Assembly (NCBI GenBank): GCA_016702745.1
Contig: JADJDJ010000002.1
Span: forward strand, 558,001 to 622,000
Length of the DNA stretch: 64,000 nt
Direction of reading: 5' to 3'
Source of the DNA: Chitinophagaceae bacterium
Lineage (GTDB): Bacteria; Bacteroidota; Bacteroidia; Chitinophagales; Chitinophagaceae
Of the stretch, positions 18,431-27,320 are shown piece after piece. Both the position numbers and the translations under genes were made by a program. The notes under the pieces are model-generated. The model worked only from the letters and a program-made list of their open reading frames with translations, was not told the DNA's origin and searched no databases. Numbering within the stretch: the stretch's first letter is position 1; each line of letters opens with the position of its first letter.

Positions 18431-18805
18431 TTATTTGTTAAGCTGTAAACAAAAGCCCTCATCAACATTCGCACCCCGTTCATACCCCCATATTTTTATA
18501 ATACCCTTTTTTATACTGTAATTACCATCCATTTTTACTGAGCTGTTGCCTGATTCCTTTACAGGATAAAAAGTTCCCAAAAATTTCTTATCCTGATATA
18601 AAAATCCACTTACGTAACCACTCCACGCATCATCTATCCCATCAAAATCGAATTTTATCCGTTGAAATTTATCTGCTGGATTTTTTGAAATAATACCGTT
18701 GGTTAAGGGATATGATTGATCAATGTACTTTTCAGGATTATCGTTCTTCATATCCTGAACCTCGCTTAATTGAACCCGCAGGTAAAACCCTTTAAGTACA
18801 GCCAT
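18431..18805 (-). CDS. Hypothetical protein (124 aa) paired with PD-(D/E)XK gene
   Basis: No family is recognised. The product is a small soluble protein, MAVLKGFYLRVQLSEV to NVDEGFCLQLNK, rich in alternating polar and aromatic residues (DFDGIDDAWSGYVSGFLY; SIKKGIIKIWGYERG), which suggests a beta-sheet fold. It precedes the PD-(D/E)XK nuclease-like gene by 5 bp, and a predicted WYL operator lies 55 bp upstream of its ATG. A partner, inhibitor or sensor role for the nuclease-like protein is possible but is inferred only from gene order. Confidence 0.65.
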   Translation of the reverse strand: MAVLKGFYLRVQLSEVQDMKNDNPEKYIDQSYPLTNGIISKNPADKFQRIKFDFDGIDDAWSGYVSGFLYQDKKFLGTFYPVKESGNSSVKMDGNYSIKKGIIKIWGYERGANVDEGFCLQLNK

Positions 18806-18859
18806 AAAATCGTTTAAGCAATGAATAGTTAATTTTTATAAATCGAAAATAATATTCTC

Positions 18860-18878
18860 CCTGCAAACTGTTTGCAGG
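18860..18878. promoter_or_regulatory. Predicted WYL operator C (upstream of the 124-aa / PD-(D/E)XK pair)
   Basis: CCTGCAAA-CTG-TTTGCAGG is a perfect 8-bp inverted repeat, the best copy of the motif. It lies 55 bp upstream of the 18805 start codon. Confidence 0.7.
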
Positions 18879-18934
18879 CAGAATGATGGAAAACTACTCA
18901 GTCCCTGCTTTTTTCTTCTTTTTCCTTTTCGGAT

Positions 18935-19537
18935 TCAAATACCCCCCGTATTCAAATAGTTTTTTTCAATTCTTCTTACACCGGTATGCCCCAGATTTTC
19001 CTTCCAGTACAAAATACCTAACCAGTAATTATAAAAGCAATTCACCTGATTTCTCTGATTTAATATGGGAATTTTGGCCGTAGCCGGCAACAGTTTATTC
19101 CAGGCTCTTATTACCCTTCTGTCGAATATGGGAACCTGCAAAGGATAGAACAAATGCAGAACTTTGCAGGCACCCACCACTGAATTATTGGTTGCCTTGC
19201 AAAAAATGGCAAGAGTTTCTTTTATCTCTGTCTCCTTTTTTAGCAAAGCCACAGAGCTATGTATGGCCTTAAACCGTACTATTTCCTTTTTCAATTTTGC
19301 CAAACTTCTCTCCGATTGTTCATACATATCCAGCATGGTGGGCATCCAGCTATAAGCAATACTTATGGCCACTATCAGGTCATCAGCAGTTCTTAGTTTT
19401 CGTTTGTTTTTTATAAAGTAAGGATAAGTATCAAATATCTTCTTACCCTGAACTGGGTTGTAACTGGAAGCATCGGCAGCAAGTTTCTTATACAGGCATC
19501 GATTAAAATCATTTTTATGACTTCCATACAACTTCAT
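18935..19537 (-). CDS. Hypothetical protein at the end of the hsdMS run (200 aa)
   Basis: The ATG at 19537 directly abuts the hsdS stop codon, so it is translated with hsdS. The chain (MKLYGSHKNDFNRCLYKK...) is basic and helical. A central stretch, KVLHLFYPLQVPIFDRRVIRAWNK, looks like the phrase (F)LHF..P...PI.D..V that I associate with helix-hairpin-helix/DNA-glycosylase-like hypothetical proteins, but this is a weak match. It could be an accessory DNA-binding subunit of the type I system or a separate defence component. Function unknown. Confidence 0.6.
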   Translation of the reverse strand: MKLYGSHKNDFNRCLYKKLAADASSYNPVQGKKIFDTYPYFIKNKRKLRTADDLIVAISIAYSWMPTMLDMYEQSERSLAKLKKEIVRFKAIHSSVALLKKETEIKETLAIFCKATNNSVVGACKVLHLFYPLQVPIFDRRVIRAWNKLLPATAKIPILNQRNQVNCFYNYWLGILYWKENLGHTGVRRIEKNYLNTGGI

Positions 19538-20743
19538 TTACTTTACCAACTCCCCCTTAAAAGACCGTTGCAACAAACCTTGAAAGAGATTTTCGCTTTG
19601 TTCTATTTGCAGATTTAACACCTCTTTTTGCTGCAGAATATTTTTGACGATTACTGCAAAGCGATTTTGAATTCCAATAGGCGGAACTGGAATACTTAAT
19701 GATTTAATTGCGCCTATATTGAAATGTTTTTGTATTCCGCCCACTTCTTTTCCCGAAACAATATTTTTCCCAAAATCAGAATTAAAGAACAATGATAGAT
19801 AAATCGGATTGATTATACTTTTGTCTGCCCTAACGATAATCAAGTCAATACAATTACATCCGTCTAAAATTTTAGGTACAACTGCCGCTGTTCCTGTGGC
19901 TCCTGTTCTAACTATCACAACATCGTTTTCCTTCAGGATTGACTTATGTAATTGATTTTTATTTGCTTGTTCGGAAAAGTAAACTAGATTTTCGAGCACT
20001 ATTTTATTGGGTCGTATATTGAGTGATCTAAGTGCAATTACACCTTTTTCGACGTAATATGATGCTGGTTGTATAACTACCCCAACACTAATTTTTTCTG
20101 CATACTCGTTGCCATTAAGCTTCTCCCATCCCTTCTCATTCTTCACCGGGTCGCCAAACATATCATAAAACACTGCCTGCAGCAGTTCATCATATTTAGC
20201 CAGCAGTTGCTGGTCTTTTTTGCGCAGCGCATCGGCCTGGTCTAAGATGGCGGCTATTTTTTGCTGGATGGGGAGTGGGGGGAGGGGGATTTGGAGTTCA
20301 TTTAAATATTTTTCTGTTTGTAAATTTATTATCCCTGTTGTTTTATTCTGATACCTTAAGGTTTGCTTAGTGATATGATTGTTAAATAAAAACCAGAATA
20401 AGTACTTAGGGTTAATATTGTTTGTCGGACGAAGTATTGAAGTGAAATTGTTACATAAGTAAGTGTCAACATCATTTGGCTTTATATTAAAGTATACAAC
20501 TCTTCCGACGGGTTGATTTGGACTTCCACCAGATTTTTCAATAATAGTATCGCCAAATCAAGTTTTTTTCTTTTCAACTTTCGAAGAATCAATATTTCTT
20601 TTTACAACTTCTCGTAAATCCAATGCCCCATCGTTTGAAAAATTTGTTGTTCTTAGAACAAATACACCATCTCCTTCTTCTCCCCATTCACCAGAGATTG
20701 CCTTTTCGATTACAGTACCCAGTTTTACTTTTTCCCATCTCAT
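19538..20743 (-). pseudogene. hsdS: Type I restriction-modification specificity subunit, in-frame TGA
   Basis: HsdS sets the DNA target of the methylase and nuclease. The gene reads as one frame of 401 codons with a single TGA at 20558-20560. Before it lies MRWEKVKLGTVIEK; after it, FGDTIIEKSGGSPNQPVG and the first conserved helix IQQKIAAILDQADALRKK; the second target domain starts near KGWEKLNG, and the gene ends with IEQSENLFQGLLQRSFKGELVK. Two target-recognition domains and two helices give the normal length. At the stop, one A fewer (A7 to A6) and one T more (T3 to T4) would give VEKKKLDFGDTIIEK, the family form. Its ATG overlaps the hsdM stop by 4 bp. Confidence 0.85.
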
Positions 20744-21237
20744 TTCAATAACTCCTCCAAAGTTTGTAAAGTTTTATTTCGTTCTTCATCAATTTGTTTT
20801 ATACCAGGCACAATTAAATTTCCTTTTGCATCAAACTTCCCATTAATGATTTCAGTTGGATTATCATATACTTTTTCTTCATGCACAACTTCTTTGTAGC
20901 GGTTCATGCTCAGGTCATAGCCGTTATCAATTATATCTTTTACCGGCACAAAAAAACTTTTATCCGTGCGCAGCCTTTTCGTTTCCTTATCTCTGTTACG
21001 CCAGCGATGGATCATATCCGGTATATCGGTGTATGTAATTGCCTTTTTTGTGTGCAGGTTTACCAGGTTTTCCAGGTCATCAAAGCTGTTAAACTCTTCC
21101 CCCTGCGGCTGGCGTTTATCATCCAGGCTATAGCCATCGGCCTGCATATCATAAAACCAAACCTTATCGGTGCCGCCGGTGGTGGTTTTGGTAAAAATTA
21201 AAATACCGGTGCTCACCCCTGCATAAGGTTTAAACAC
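20740..21237 (-). CDS. hsdM: Type I methyltransferase HsdM, C-terminal fragment
   Basis: This 165-codon frame starts with GVFKPYAGVSTGILIFTKT read through a GTG, which is the conserved HsdM sequence after VISMPS. It continues with WFYDMQADGYSLDDKRQP and the C-terminal helices that contact HsdS. It is the rest of the gene whose N-terminal part ends at 21213. A single G missing at the GG pair (plus-strand 21239-21240) separates the two; restoring it gives SMPSGVFKPYAGVST. The stop overlaps the hsdS ATG by 4 bp. Confidence 0.88.
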   Translation of the reverse strand: MFKPYAGVSTGILIFTKTTTGGTDKVWFYDMQADGYSLDDKRQPQGEEFNSFDDLENLVNLHTKKAITYTDIPDMIHRWRNRDKETKRLRTDKSFFVPVKDIIDNGYDLSMNRYKEVVHEEKVYDNPTEIINGKFDAKGNLIVPGIKQIDEERNKTLQTLEELLK

Positions 21238-22304
21238 TCCGAAGGCATGGAGATCACCGTTTCCAGTTTGTGTTTATTGATTAATTCTTCCCGTAGTTTT
21301 TTATGGGCCTTGCTGCTGCCAAAGAGCACCCCATCAGGTACGATCACGGCTGCACGGCCTCCTTTTTTCAACCCCCGCAGCATCAACGCAAGAAATAACA
21401 ATTCGGTTTTCTTGCTATCCACCGTTTTTAGAATAAAAGCATCCACGGCTTCTTTATCCAGGCTGCCGGTAAACGGCGGATTGGCCAGCACCAGGGTAGC
21501 TTCTTCGTTAAACCCGTTATTGGCTTCGCTCAGGGCATCCACATCTTTCAGGTAGGGCTCTTCAATGCCATGGAGGATCATGTTCATGGCACCAATCCGT
21601 ATCATTGTGGCATCAAATTCCATCCCCATAAACATCTCATGATTGAAATGCTGCAGGAATTTTTTATTATAAAATGATTTGGGATAGTGATGCCTTACAT
21701 ATTCCGCTGCATTCACCAAAAAGCCGCAGGTGCCTGCGGAAGGATCGCAGACCACATCATCCGGGGTTGGTGCCATCAGGGTCACCATCATTTTAATGAT
21801 ATGGCGAGGTGTACGGAACTGCCCGTTTTGCCCGGCGCTGGCAATCTGGCTCAGGAGGAATTCATACACATCGCCCTTGGTGTCCCGGTCCTTCATGTCA
21901 ATCCCGCTGATCATGTCTACCACGTTGGCGAGCAACCGGGGTGTGGGGATCATGAAATTGGCATTCTTCATAAACTTGCCAAAGGCACTGTCCTTGTTGC
22001 CATAATTTTTCATGAAATCAAAGACCCCATTCTCTTTACGGAAGAGCTGGAACATGGTTTCCGGTTCCATGTCTTTAAAAGTGCTCCAGCGCAGCTCCTT
22101 CTGGGCTTTGGTATAAATTGGGTTTTCTACTTTAGTGCCCAGGGTATTAGACTCGTTTTCTTTCAGGGTCTGCAACTCATCCAGCCGCTTGATAAAAAGC
22201 AGGTAAGTGATCTGTTCAATAACTGCCAGCGGATTGGAAACGCCGCCTGTCCAGAAGGCATTCCATATTTTGAGGATGTCGGTGCGTAGTTCGGGAGTGA
22301 GCAT
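21213..22304 (-). CDS. hsdM: Type I methyltransferase HsdM, N-terminal and catalytic part
   Basis: HsdM transfers a methyl group from S-adenosylmethionine to adenine N6. The helical N-terminal domain (LRTDILKIWNAFWTGG) is followed by SAM-binding motif I (DPSAGTCGFLV) and catalytic motif IV (LANPPFTGS). The frame runs off the family alignment after VISMPSE and stops at LNLMQG because of the one-base shift described for the 20740-21237 fragment. Joined, the protein is about 520 aa, the usual HsdM size. It starts 3 bp after the REC-HEPN-like gene, so it belongs to the run beginning at rmuC. Confidence 0.92.
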   Translation of the reverse strand: MLTPELRTDILKIWNAFWTGGVSNPLAVIEQITYLLFIKRLDELQTLKENESNTLGTKVENPIYTKAQKELRWSTFKDMEPETMFQLFRKENGVFDFMKNYGNKDSAFGKFMKNANFMIPTPRLLANVVDMISGIDMKDRDTKGDVYEFLLSQIASAGQNGQFRTPRHIIKMMVTLMAPTPDDVVCDPSAGTCGFLVNAAEYVRHHYPKSFYNKKFLQHFNHEMFMGMEFDATMIRIGAMNMILHGIEEPYLKDVDALSEANNGFNEEATLVLANPPFTGSLDKEAVDAFILKTVDSKKTELLFLALMLRGLKKGGRAAVIVPDGVLFGSSKAHKKLREELINKHKLETVISMPSECLNLMQG

Positions 22305-22307
22305 GGG

Positions 22308-23180
22308 TTAAGATAAAAGTTTTTTAGTCCATGAAATTGTTTCGAAAAATCCAAATGTAAGGGCGATAATTGAATTGGTTGTAGGGTAATCTTCAATTTG
22401 TTCAGCTTGTTCAGGACTGTGGCTACCAAAATTGCTTGCAGTTTTCAAGATATTTACTACCGAACCGAATACTTGTGGAGGAACAATACCGTTACTGTTG
22501 AGATAATTTATTACATCACCTGCCCTTGAAGCACGGCTTCGAACAATATCCCCTTGCGAATTTAAATATTGTTGGAATAAAATATCCATAGTATGTTCAA
22601 TCAATCTTCTTAAACTTGATAGATTATTAACCCTATGCGCAATGCTATTTGATTCATATTGATTTTTGTGCAAAAGGGCAGATAAAACTTCAATACTTGT
22701 GTCATCAAAATACGAATCAGCAAAATCGAATAACTCAGGAAAATCATTTCTAAGTTTAGCTCCGTCTGTGTTATTATATGAATCCCAAATGTATTTAAAT
22801 AAATCCGCCTCTTGTCCTTTTTCAAAAATCCTGCAAGGGAGTACTTCCTGGTATTGTAATTTAACTTCTGCAAAACCGGTATTGATACAATATTGAATAA
22901 TACGATCCTGTTTTTTCCCAATTCTCTCAACCTCTCTGAATATTTTATGAAGATTGGCCTCGCTTTCAGTTCCCTGCGATTGTCCCTCATGTAAATAGGC
23001 TCTTGCATCTAAAACGACAAATTTATGCTTACGTGGATTCTCTTCCAGGGCTTCAAGGATGTTATCTACATTATCATAAGCTTCTGTAATAATGCGTTCT
23101 TTTTGAGCAGCAAGTTTAAAACTATCCCGATAACCCAGGTTATCCTCATAGAGTAAGATGTTAATTGGTTTAATAATCAT
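22308..23180 (-). CDS. Receiver-domain protein with HEPN-like C-terminal domain (290 aa)
   Basis: Residues 1-130 look like an atypical response-regulator receiver: INILLYEDN gives the acidic pair (E12, D13), FVVLDAR the phosphoacceptor D58, and IFEKG the lysine K121. Instead of a DNA-binding output, residues 170-290 form a helical domain (RRLIEHTMDILFQQYL; ILKTASNFGSH) that resembles DUF4145/HEPN-type modules, which often act as RNases in defence toxins. Its ATG lies 1 bp after the stop of the methyltransferase-kinase gene, and hsdM follows after 3 bp. The natural reading is that the kinase phosphorylates D58 and so controls the HEPN-like part. The receiver is well supported; the HEPN assignment is weaker. 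Confidence 0.75.
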   Translation of the reverse strand: MIIKPINILLYEDNLGYRDSFKLAAQKERIITEAYDNVDNILEALEENPRKHKFVVLDARAYLHEGQSQGTESEANLHKIFREVERIGKKQDRIIQYCINTGFAEVKLQYQEVLPCRIFEKGQEADLFKYIWDSYNNTDGAKLRNDFPELFDFADSYFDDTSIEVLSALLHKNQYESNSIAHRVNNLSSLRRLIEHTMDILFQQYLNSQGDIVRSRASRAGDVINYLNSNGIVPPQVFGSVVNILKTASNFGSHSPEQAEQIEDYPTTNSIIALTFGFFETISWTKKLLS

Positions 23181-23181
23181 A

Positions 23182-25893
23182 TTACAGGCTTAATGGTAAA
23201 CAGATTTTGAATCTAACCTTAAATTCTGCTAACTGTACTTCTTCATCATTGGCTATCTGGAATTCACCTTTATGATTTTCAATTATTTTTTTGATATGAT
23301 AGCCACCAAAGCCCGATCCGTTATTCCTGTCTGTGGTAACTCCCTTCGTTTCAAAAAGCGTCTTATTGAATCCAGGTGAAAAAGTCTTTCCGTTATTCAT
23401 AAAATTAATTTCCAAAAAACTTTTTACAGTATCCCGGCTTAGTTCTATCCTTATAATATTGTCTTTTTTGGGCCTATTATCTGTGAACCCATGTTTGAGT
23501 GAATTTTCAATTAAATTTTTAAAAAGCAGCTTCAACTGATATTTGTCGGCAACGATAGTTTGCTCTCTGCCCTTGATTTCAAAAGTGCAGTTTGTATTGA
23601 CATACAGTGGTTTGATTTCGGTCTCCAAAAAAGTTTTTATCTCTATAGTTTCTGGCTTGAACGAACCTTTCCCGATATTCAATGTCTCTTCGGCTTTTTG
23701 AAGTGTCTCTTGAGCTTCATTAACAGACTTGCTTATTCTTTCCAGAATATTTAAAATTTTTGTAGCCTCAGTGTCTTCATGGCTTTGACCCTCCAGGGGA
23801 TCGATAATAAATTCTGCCAGCGAAATTGGCTCTCTGTTCTCCTCTTTGCGTCTTAAATAGTCTCTTAATATTGAAATATCGATTCCGATTGATGAAACAG
23901 GTTGTTTTATCTCATGCTTTATCCTGGAAATAATATTATACAGTTCATCTTGCCTTGCTTTACTTTCCGCTTTTTCAACCGCAGTTATTTTCCTGGAATA
24001 ATATTTTGCTACATATTCCTGCTGAAGAGGAAGCGGTAACATTTTTATTTTTAAATTTAAAAGGGAGCCAAGACTGAAGCTTGGAATTGCGTTGTATTTC
24101 CGGAAAGCATTTATCTGCTTTAGAACATATTCGCTTTGTAGTTGAGATACTAAATACTCCGATGTAATCTCAGAGCCAGGTTTCAAGACAATGACATTAG
24201 GGCTGACAGTTGCCTTAAGGGGCTGGTCAAAAATCGTAGGTTTTAGCTTAGTGCCTACTTTTGAAAGCAAAACTGAACTGGGAGGTATAAAGCGTATTGA
24301 GCGGTCTAATAACTCAGTGTCTGACACAAACACTTTTGCATTGGTTTTTTGGAATATTTCCAATCCTTCCCCATCTGTCAGGTCACCAACCTGAATATAT
24401 GGGATGCCTTCAGTCTTGTTAATATTCTCAGACGAAATGTGATTACCAGCAAAACTTTCAATAATCAGTTCCTTTAATGGAACATACTCTTCATTATCAA
24501 AAGACTGAAGTAAATATTTTTTGACACTTAAATCGTAGTTATTATTAACTATCTCCTCTTTATTTACCCATCTTGCCTTGCCATTTATTTCAGTTTCATT
24601 CTGAAATGCGGATGTTATTGCGCCTATTTCATTTTTAAAATCCTTAATATCAATTTCAGAGGAATCATAAAAAAAGATACCTGTGCTTTTGCTTCTTTTG
24701 CTTAAGTCGAAAAGTAGCAATATTCCACTTGTGGATATGTGGGGCTTTAGTGCTGAGGCCGGCAATAAAATAATTCCATTTAAAAGGTCATTATCAACAA
24801 TCCATCTTCTTATAGAAAAAGCTTCTTTTTGTGCCTTATATAGCACCGAGTCGGGCAATAATAGAGAAATCTTTCCATTTATATTAGTGTGGTGAATAGC
24901 GAATTGAATAATATTTAAACTGATATCATTTGTTGGAAATTTTATCCAATCATAAAAAAAGGAATTATCTACTTTAACATTAAATGGTGGAGATGATATT
25001 GTGAAATCTGCATTTAGTGTACCCTTCCAATCTGTAAAGGCATTTCTTTGACTAAAATCAAAATTTTCAAATCCCGATGAATAAAGGTTTAGAGTCCCAA
25101 TATCTACAGCATTCTTGTTAATATCTCCTGCAAGAATTTTGCCTATTTGATTATTGGTCTTTCGGATTAAATCAGAAAGAAGTGAGCCTCTTCCGGCAAA
25201 GGGGTCAAATACAAAAGCATTTGATGGAATTTCATATATGGAGCACATTAAATCGGAAATCAATCTTGGTGTTGAAAACTGAGCGACGTGGAAATTTCTT
25301 TTCCAATTAGATGTATTAATTACTTCATTAAAAAAGGAATTAAACTCTGTATTCGTTGGTAGTGAAATTTGATCAAACCGGTGATCTGAAATTAACTCTA
25401 GTATCCTCTGCGCATCAAATTCTGAAAGTGTATTTGATAAATAATTGATGGCTTCAATAAAACTGTCTTTAAGCTTAGGATGCCTCAAGCTTATTCTATG
25501 ATATGAAGAAAGCAGAGCCTCTTTAGCCCTGTTTTTATACATATCGGTCCTTAATGGGTGTTCGCTATAGTATATAAGAATTAATAAAGAGGCAACGAAG
25601 TCGTTTACTCTGACATTATCCGCAGGGGAAATGAAATCTAAAAGTTTTTTTGAGCGGAGAAAAAAATCTCTATAAGGCTTTAGGTTTTTATCGTGTAGTG
25701 AAATTCCAAGCTCGTCAATCTTGAATAAATCCGGGAATTTAGAAACTCTTGCAGAAATCTGACTACCACTAACTTTTGTTTTATCCTTTTTTTGATATAC
25801 TTGGCCGGTATGAATATGCTGGGCCATTTCTGCTGCTTTGAGTGGTGTCCTGTATTTTCGTAAAACTTGCTCTATTGCTTCATGTAATGTCAT
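23182..25893 (-). CDS. HARE-HTH / N6-adenine methyltransferase / target-recognition-like / histidine kinase fusion (903 aa)
   Basis: Four modules are visible in order. Residues 1-70: HARE-HTH domain (MTLHEAIEQVLRKYRTPLKAAEMA). Residues 190-400: adenine-N6 methylase with motif I FDPFAGRGSL (229-238) and motif IV SPPF (301-304), both intact. Residues 470-640: an HsdS-like target-recognition region (IPYIQVGDLTDGEGLEIF; LPLPLQQEYVAKYY). Residues 650-903: a histidine kinase with phosphoacceptor H660 (RIKHEIKQP), N-box NLIENSLKHG (N793, N797) and ATP-lid glycines GSGFGG (859-864). The gene follows rmuC by 20 bp and precedes the receiver gene by 1 bp. I know of no characterised protein with this architecture; a modification enzyme that also signals is inferred. 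Confidence 0.88.
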   Translation of the reverse strand: MTLHEAIEQVLRKYRTPLKAAEMAQHIHTGQVYQKKDKTKVSGSQISARVSKFPDLFKIDELGISLHDKNLKPYRDFFLRSKKLLDFISPADNVRVNDFVASLLILIYYSEHPLRTDMYKNRAKEALLSSYHRISLRHPKLKDSFIEAINYLSNTLSEFDAQRILELISDHRFDQISLPTNTEFNSFFNEVINTSNWKRNFHVAQFSTPRLISDLMCSIYEIPSNAFVFDPFAGRGSLLSDLIRKTNNQIGKILAGDINKNAVDIGTLNLYSSGFENFDFSQRNAFTDWKGTLNADFTISSPPFNVKVDNSFFYDWIKFPTNDISLNIIQFAIHHTNINGKISLLLPDSVLYKAQKEAFSIRRWIVDNDLLNGIILLPASALKPHISTSGILLLFDLSKRSKSTGIFFYDSSEIDIKDFKNEIGAITSAFQNETEINGKARWVNKEEIVNNNYDLSVKKYLLQSFDNEEYVPLKELIIESFAGNHISSENINKTEGIPYIQVGDLTDGEGLEIFQKTNAKVFVSDTELLDRSIRFIPPSSVLLSKVGTKLKPTIFDQPLKATVSPNVIVLKPGSEITSEYLVSQLQSEYVLKQINAFRKYNAIPSFSLGSLLNLKIKMLPLPLQQEYVAKYYSRKITAVEKAESKARQDELYNIISRIKHEIKQPVSSIGIDISILRDYLRRKEENREPISLAEFIIDPLEGQSHEDTEATKILNILERISKSVNEAQETLQKAEETLNIGKGSFKPETIEIKTFLETEIKPLYVNTNCTFEIKGREQTIVADKYQLKLLFKNLIENSLKHGFTDNRPKKDNIIRIELSRDTVKSFLEINFMNNGKTFSPGFNKTLFETKGVTTDRNNGSGFGGYHIKKIIENHKGEFQIANDEEVQLAEFKVRFKICLPLSL

Positions 25894-25913
25894 GTACTAA
25901 ATTCCACATTTTG

Positions 25914-27287
25914 TTAGTTACTACTTGTTTCTTCTTCATCAATTCCATCTTCCAGCATAGCCTGCTCTGTTAAAGCAGCAGGCAGCTGCTTGCTAGTTTT
26001 TACCTGTAGTTTCTTCATTTGCTCTGCCTGGCTAAGTAGGTTGCCCCTACCTTTATACAATTGCTTTTGAGCCTCCTGCCAGGTTTCATGGGCCTTATCC
26101 AATTGGCCGCCAATCTTCTCAAAATTATCAATAAACCCGGCCAGTTTATCATAGAGTTTCCCGGCTTTTTCTGCTATTTCCACTGCATTCTGGTTGATAG
26201 CATCCCGCTGCCACATATCAGCCACTAGTTTCATGGCCGGTATCAGGTTGGTTGGACTAATCAGGACTACCCTTTTGGAGTATGCATACTGCCATAGCCC
26301 GGTGTCTGTCTGCAATGCGGTTATATAGGCTGATTCATTAGGCACAAACATCATCACCAGGTCAAGGGCGTCGTTTACAGATTGATAGTTTTTACCGCTA
26401 AGCCCGTTAATATGCTGTTTCAGGGAGTTCAGTAACTGTCCCAAGTGCTGTGCTTGCTCTTCCGGTGTTTCAGCGGAACAGAAGCGGGTATGGTGTACCA
26501 GTGAAACTTTGGAGTCAATCACCAATGCTCTTCCGTCCGGGTATTTCACAATTACATCAGGCCGGATGGTATCCCCTTCCTCATTTTTAGACGATTGTTG
26601 AACGAAATACTGGATATCTTTTTGCAATCCGGTGTATTGTAATATACTTTCTAAAATTCCTTCTCCCCAGTCACCCTGCTGTTTTACATTATTGGAAAGG
26701 GCTTTTGTAAGATTATCCGCTTGAGCTGAGAGGTGCTGGTTAAGTTCCAGCATTTGCCTGATCTGCTGGCTCAGAGACCCTTTTTCAATGGCTTCTTGAT
26801 TCAACTTGCTTTCAAATTCTGTTTTAAACTCTTTAATATTCGTTTTCAAGGGATCCAGCAGGTTTTTCAAACTGGTTTCCTGGATGCTATTAAATGATTT
26901 TGTTTTTTCATCTAATATTTGACCGGCAAGTAGTTTAAACTCAGTTTGAAATTTTTGACCAATTTGTTCAAGGTCCTGTTTTTGCGAGGCAAGTTTTTCT
27001 TGCAGATTTTTGTTTTCGGACTCCAACCTGATACGTGCCTGCATTTCCCCTTCCTTTTCAATTTTGAATTTTTCGCGTTCGGAGCTGGTGTTCAACATAA
27101 TATGCTGTAAATGGTTGTATTTCACTTCCCATCGGGCAATTTCGAGTCCTACTTCTGACAGAAGTCGTTCTTTTTCAATTAATTCTGTCTTTTGGACATA
27201 GTATTTTTCAAAAAATAGCTTACGTACAATCCAGGTAAATACAATTCCAGCGGAAAGGCCAATGATTAGGAAAAGCAGATTATTCAT
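25914..27287 (-). CDS. rmuC: RmuC-type DNA recombination protein
   Basis: RmuC proteins are predicted nucleases that limit DNA inversions at short repeats. Here residues 4-24 are a membrane anchor (LLFLIIGLSAGIVFTWIV), residues 35-200 a long coiled coil, and residues 200-420 the RmuC core with RPDVIVKYPDGRALVIDSKVS, where the D...D-S-K pattern is the PD-(D/E)XK-like centre. The length of 457 aa is normal. It is the first gene of the run rmuC, methyltransferase-kinase, receiver-HEPN-like, hsdM, hsdS, and a degenerate WYL operator lies 37 bp upstream. Its place in a restriction-modification operon suggests a DNA-processing role in defence, not only housekeeping. Confidence 0.92.
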   Translation of the reverse strand: MNNLLFLIIGLSAGIVFTWIVRKLFFEKYYVQKTELIEKERLLSEVGLEIARWEVKYNHLQHIMLNTSSEREKFKIEKEGEMQARIRLESENKNLQEKLASQKQDLEQIGQKFQTEFKLLAGQILDEKTKSFNSIQETSLKNLLDPLKTNIKEFKTEFESKLNQEAIEKGSLSQQIRQMLELNQHLSAQADNLTKALSNNVKQQGDWGEGILESILQYTGLQKDIQYFVQQSSKNEEGDTIRPDVIVKYPDGRALVIDSKVSLVHHTRFCSAETPEEQAQHLGQLLNSLKQHINGLSGKNYQSVNDALDLVMMFVPNESAYITALQTDTGLWQYAYSKRVVLISPTNLIPAMKLVADMWQRDAINQNAVEIAEKAGKLYDKLAGFIDNFEKIGGQLDKAHETWQEAQKQLYKGRGNLLSQAEQMKKLQVKTSKQLPAALTEQAMLEDGIDEEETSSN

Positions 27288-27320
27288 TTAAGGCGGTTTA
27301 GAATGTAAATGTCTTATTAA

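Noticed and set aside
21687..22289. 200-codon plus-strand frame across hsdM
   Set aside because: It is antisense to a recognisable HsdM catalytic region with intact motifs.
10847..22304. Phase variation as the cause of the shifts in R-M genes
   Set aside because: The runs involved are only 2-7 bases long, and slipped-strand switching normally uses longer tracts. Error or decay is more likely.
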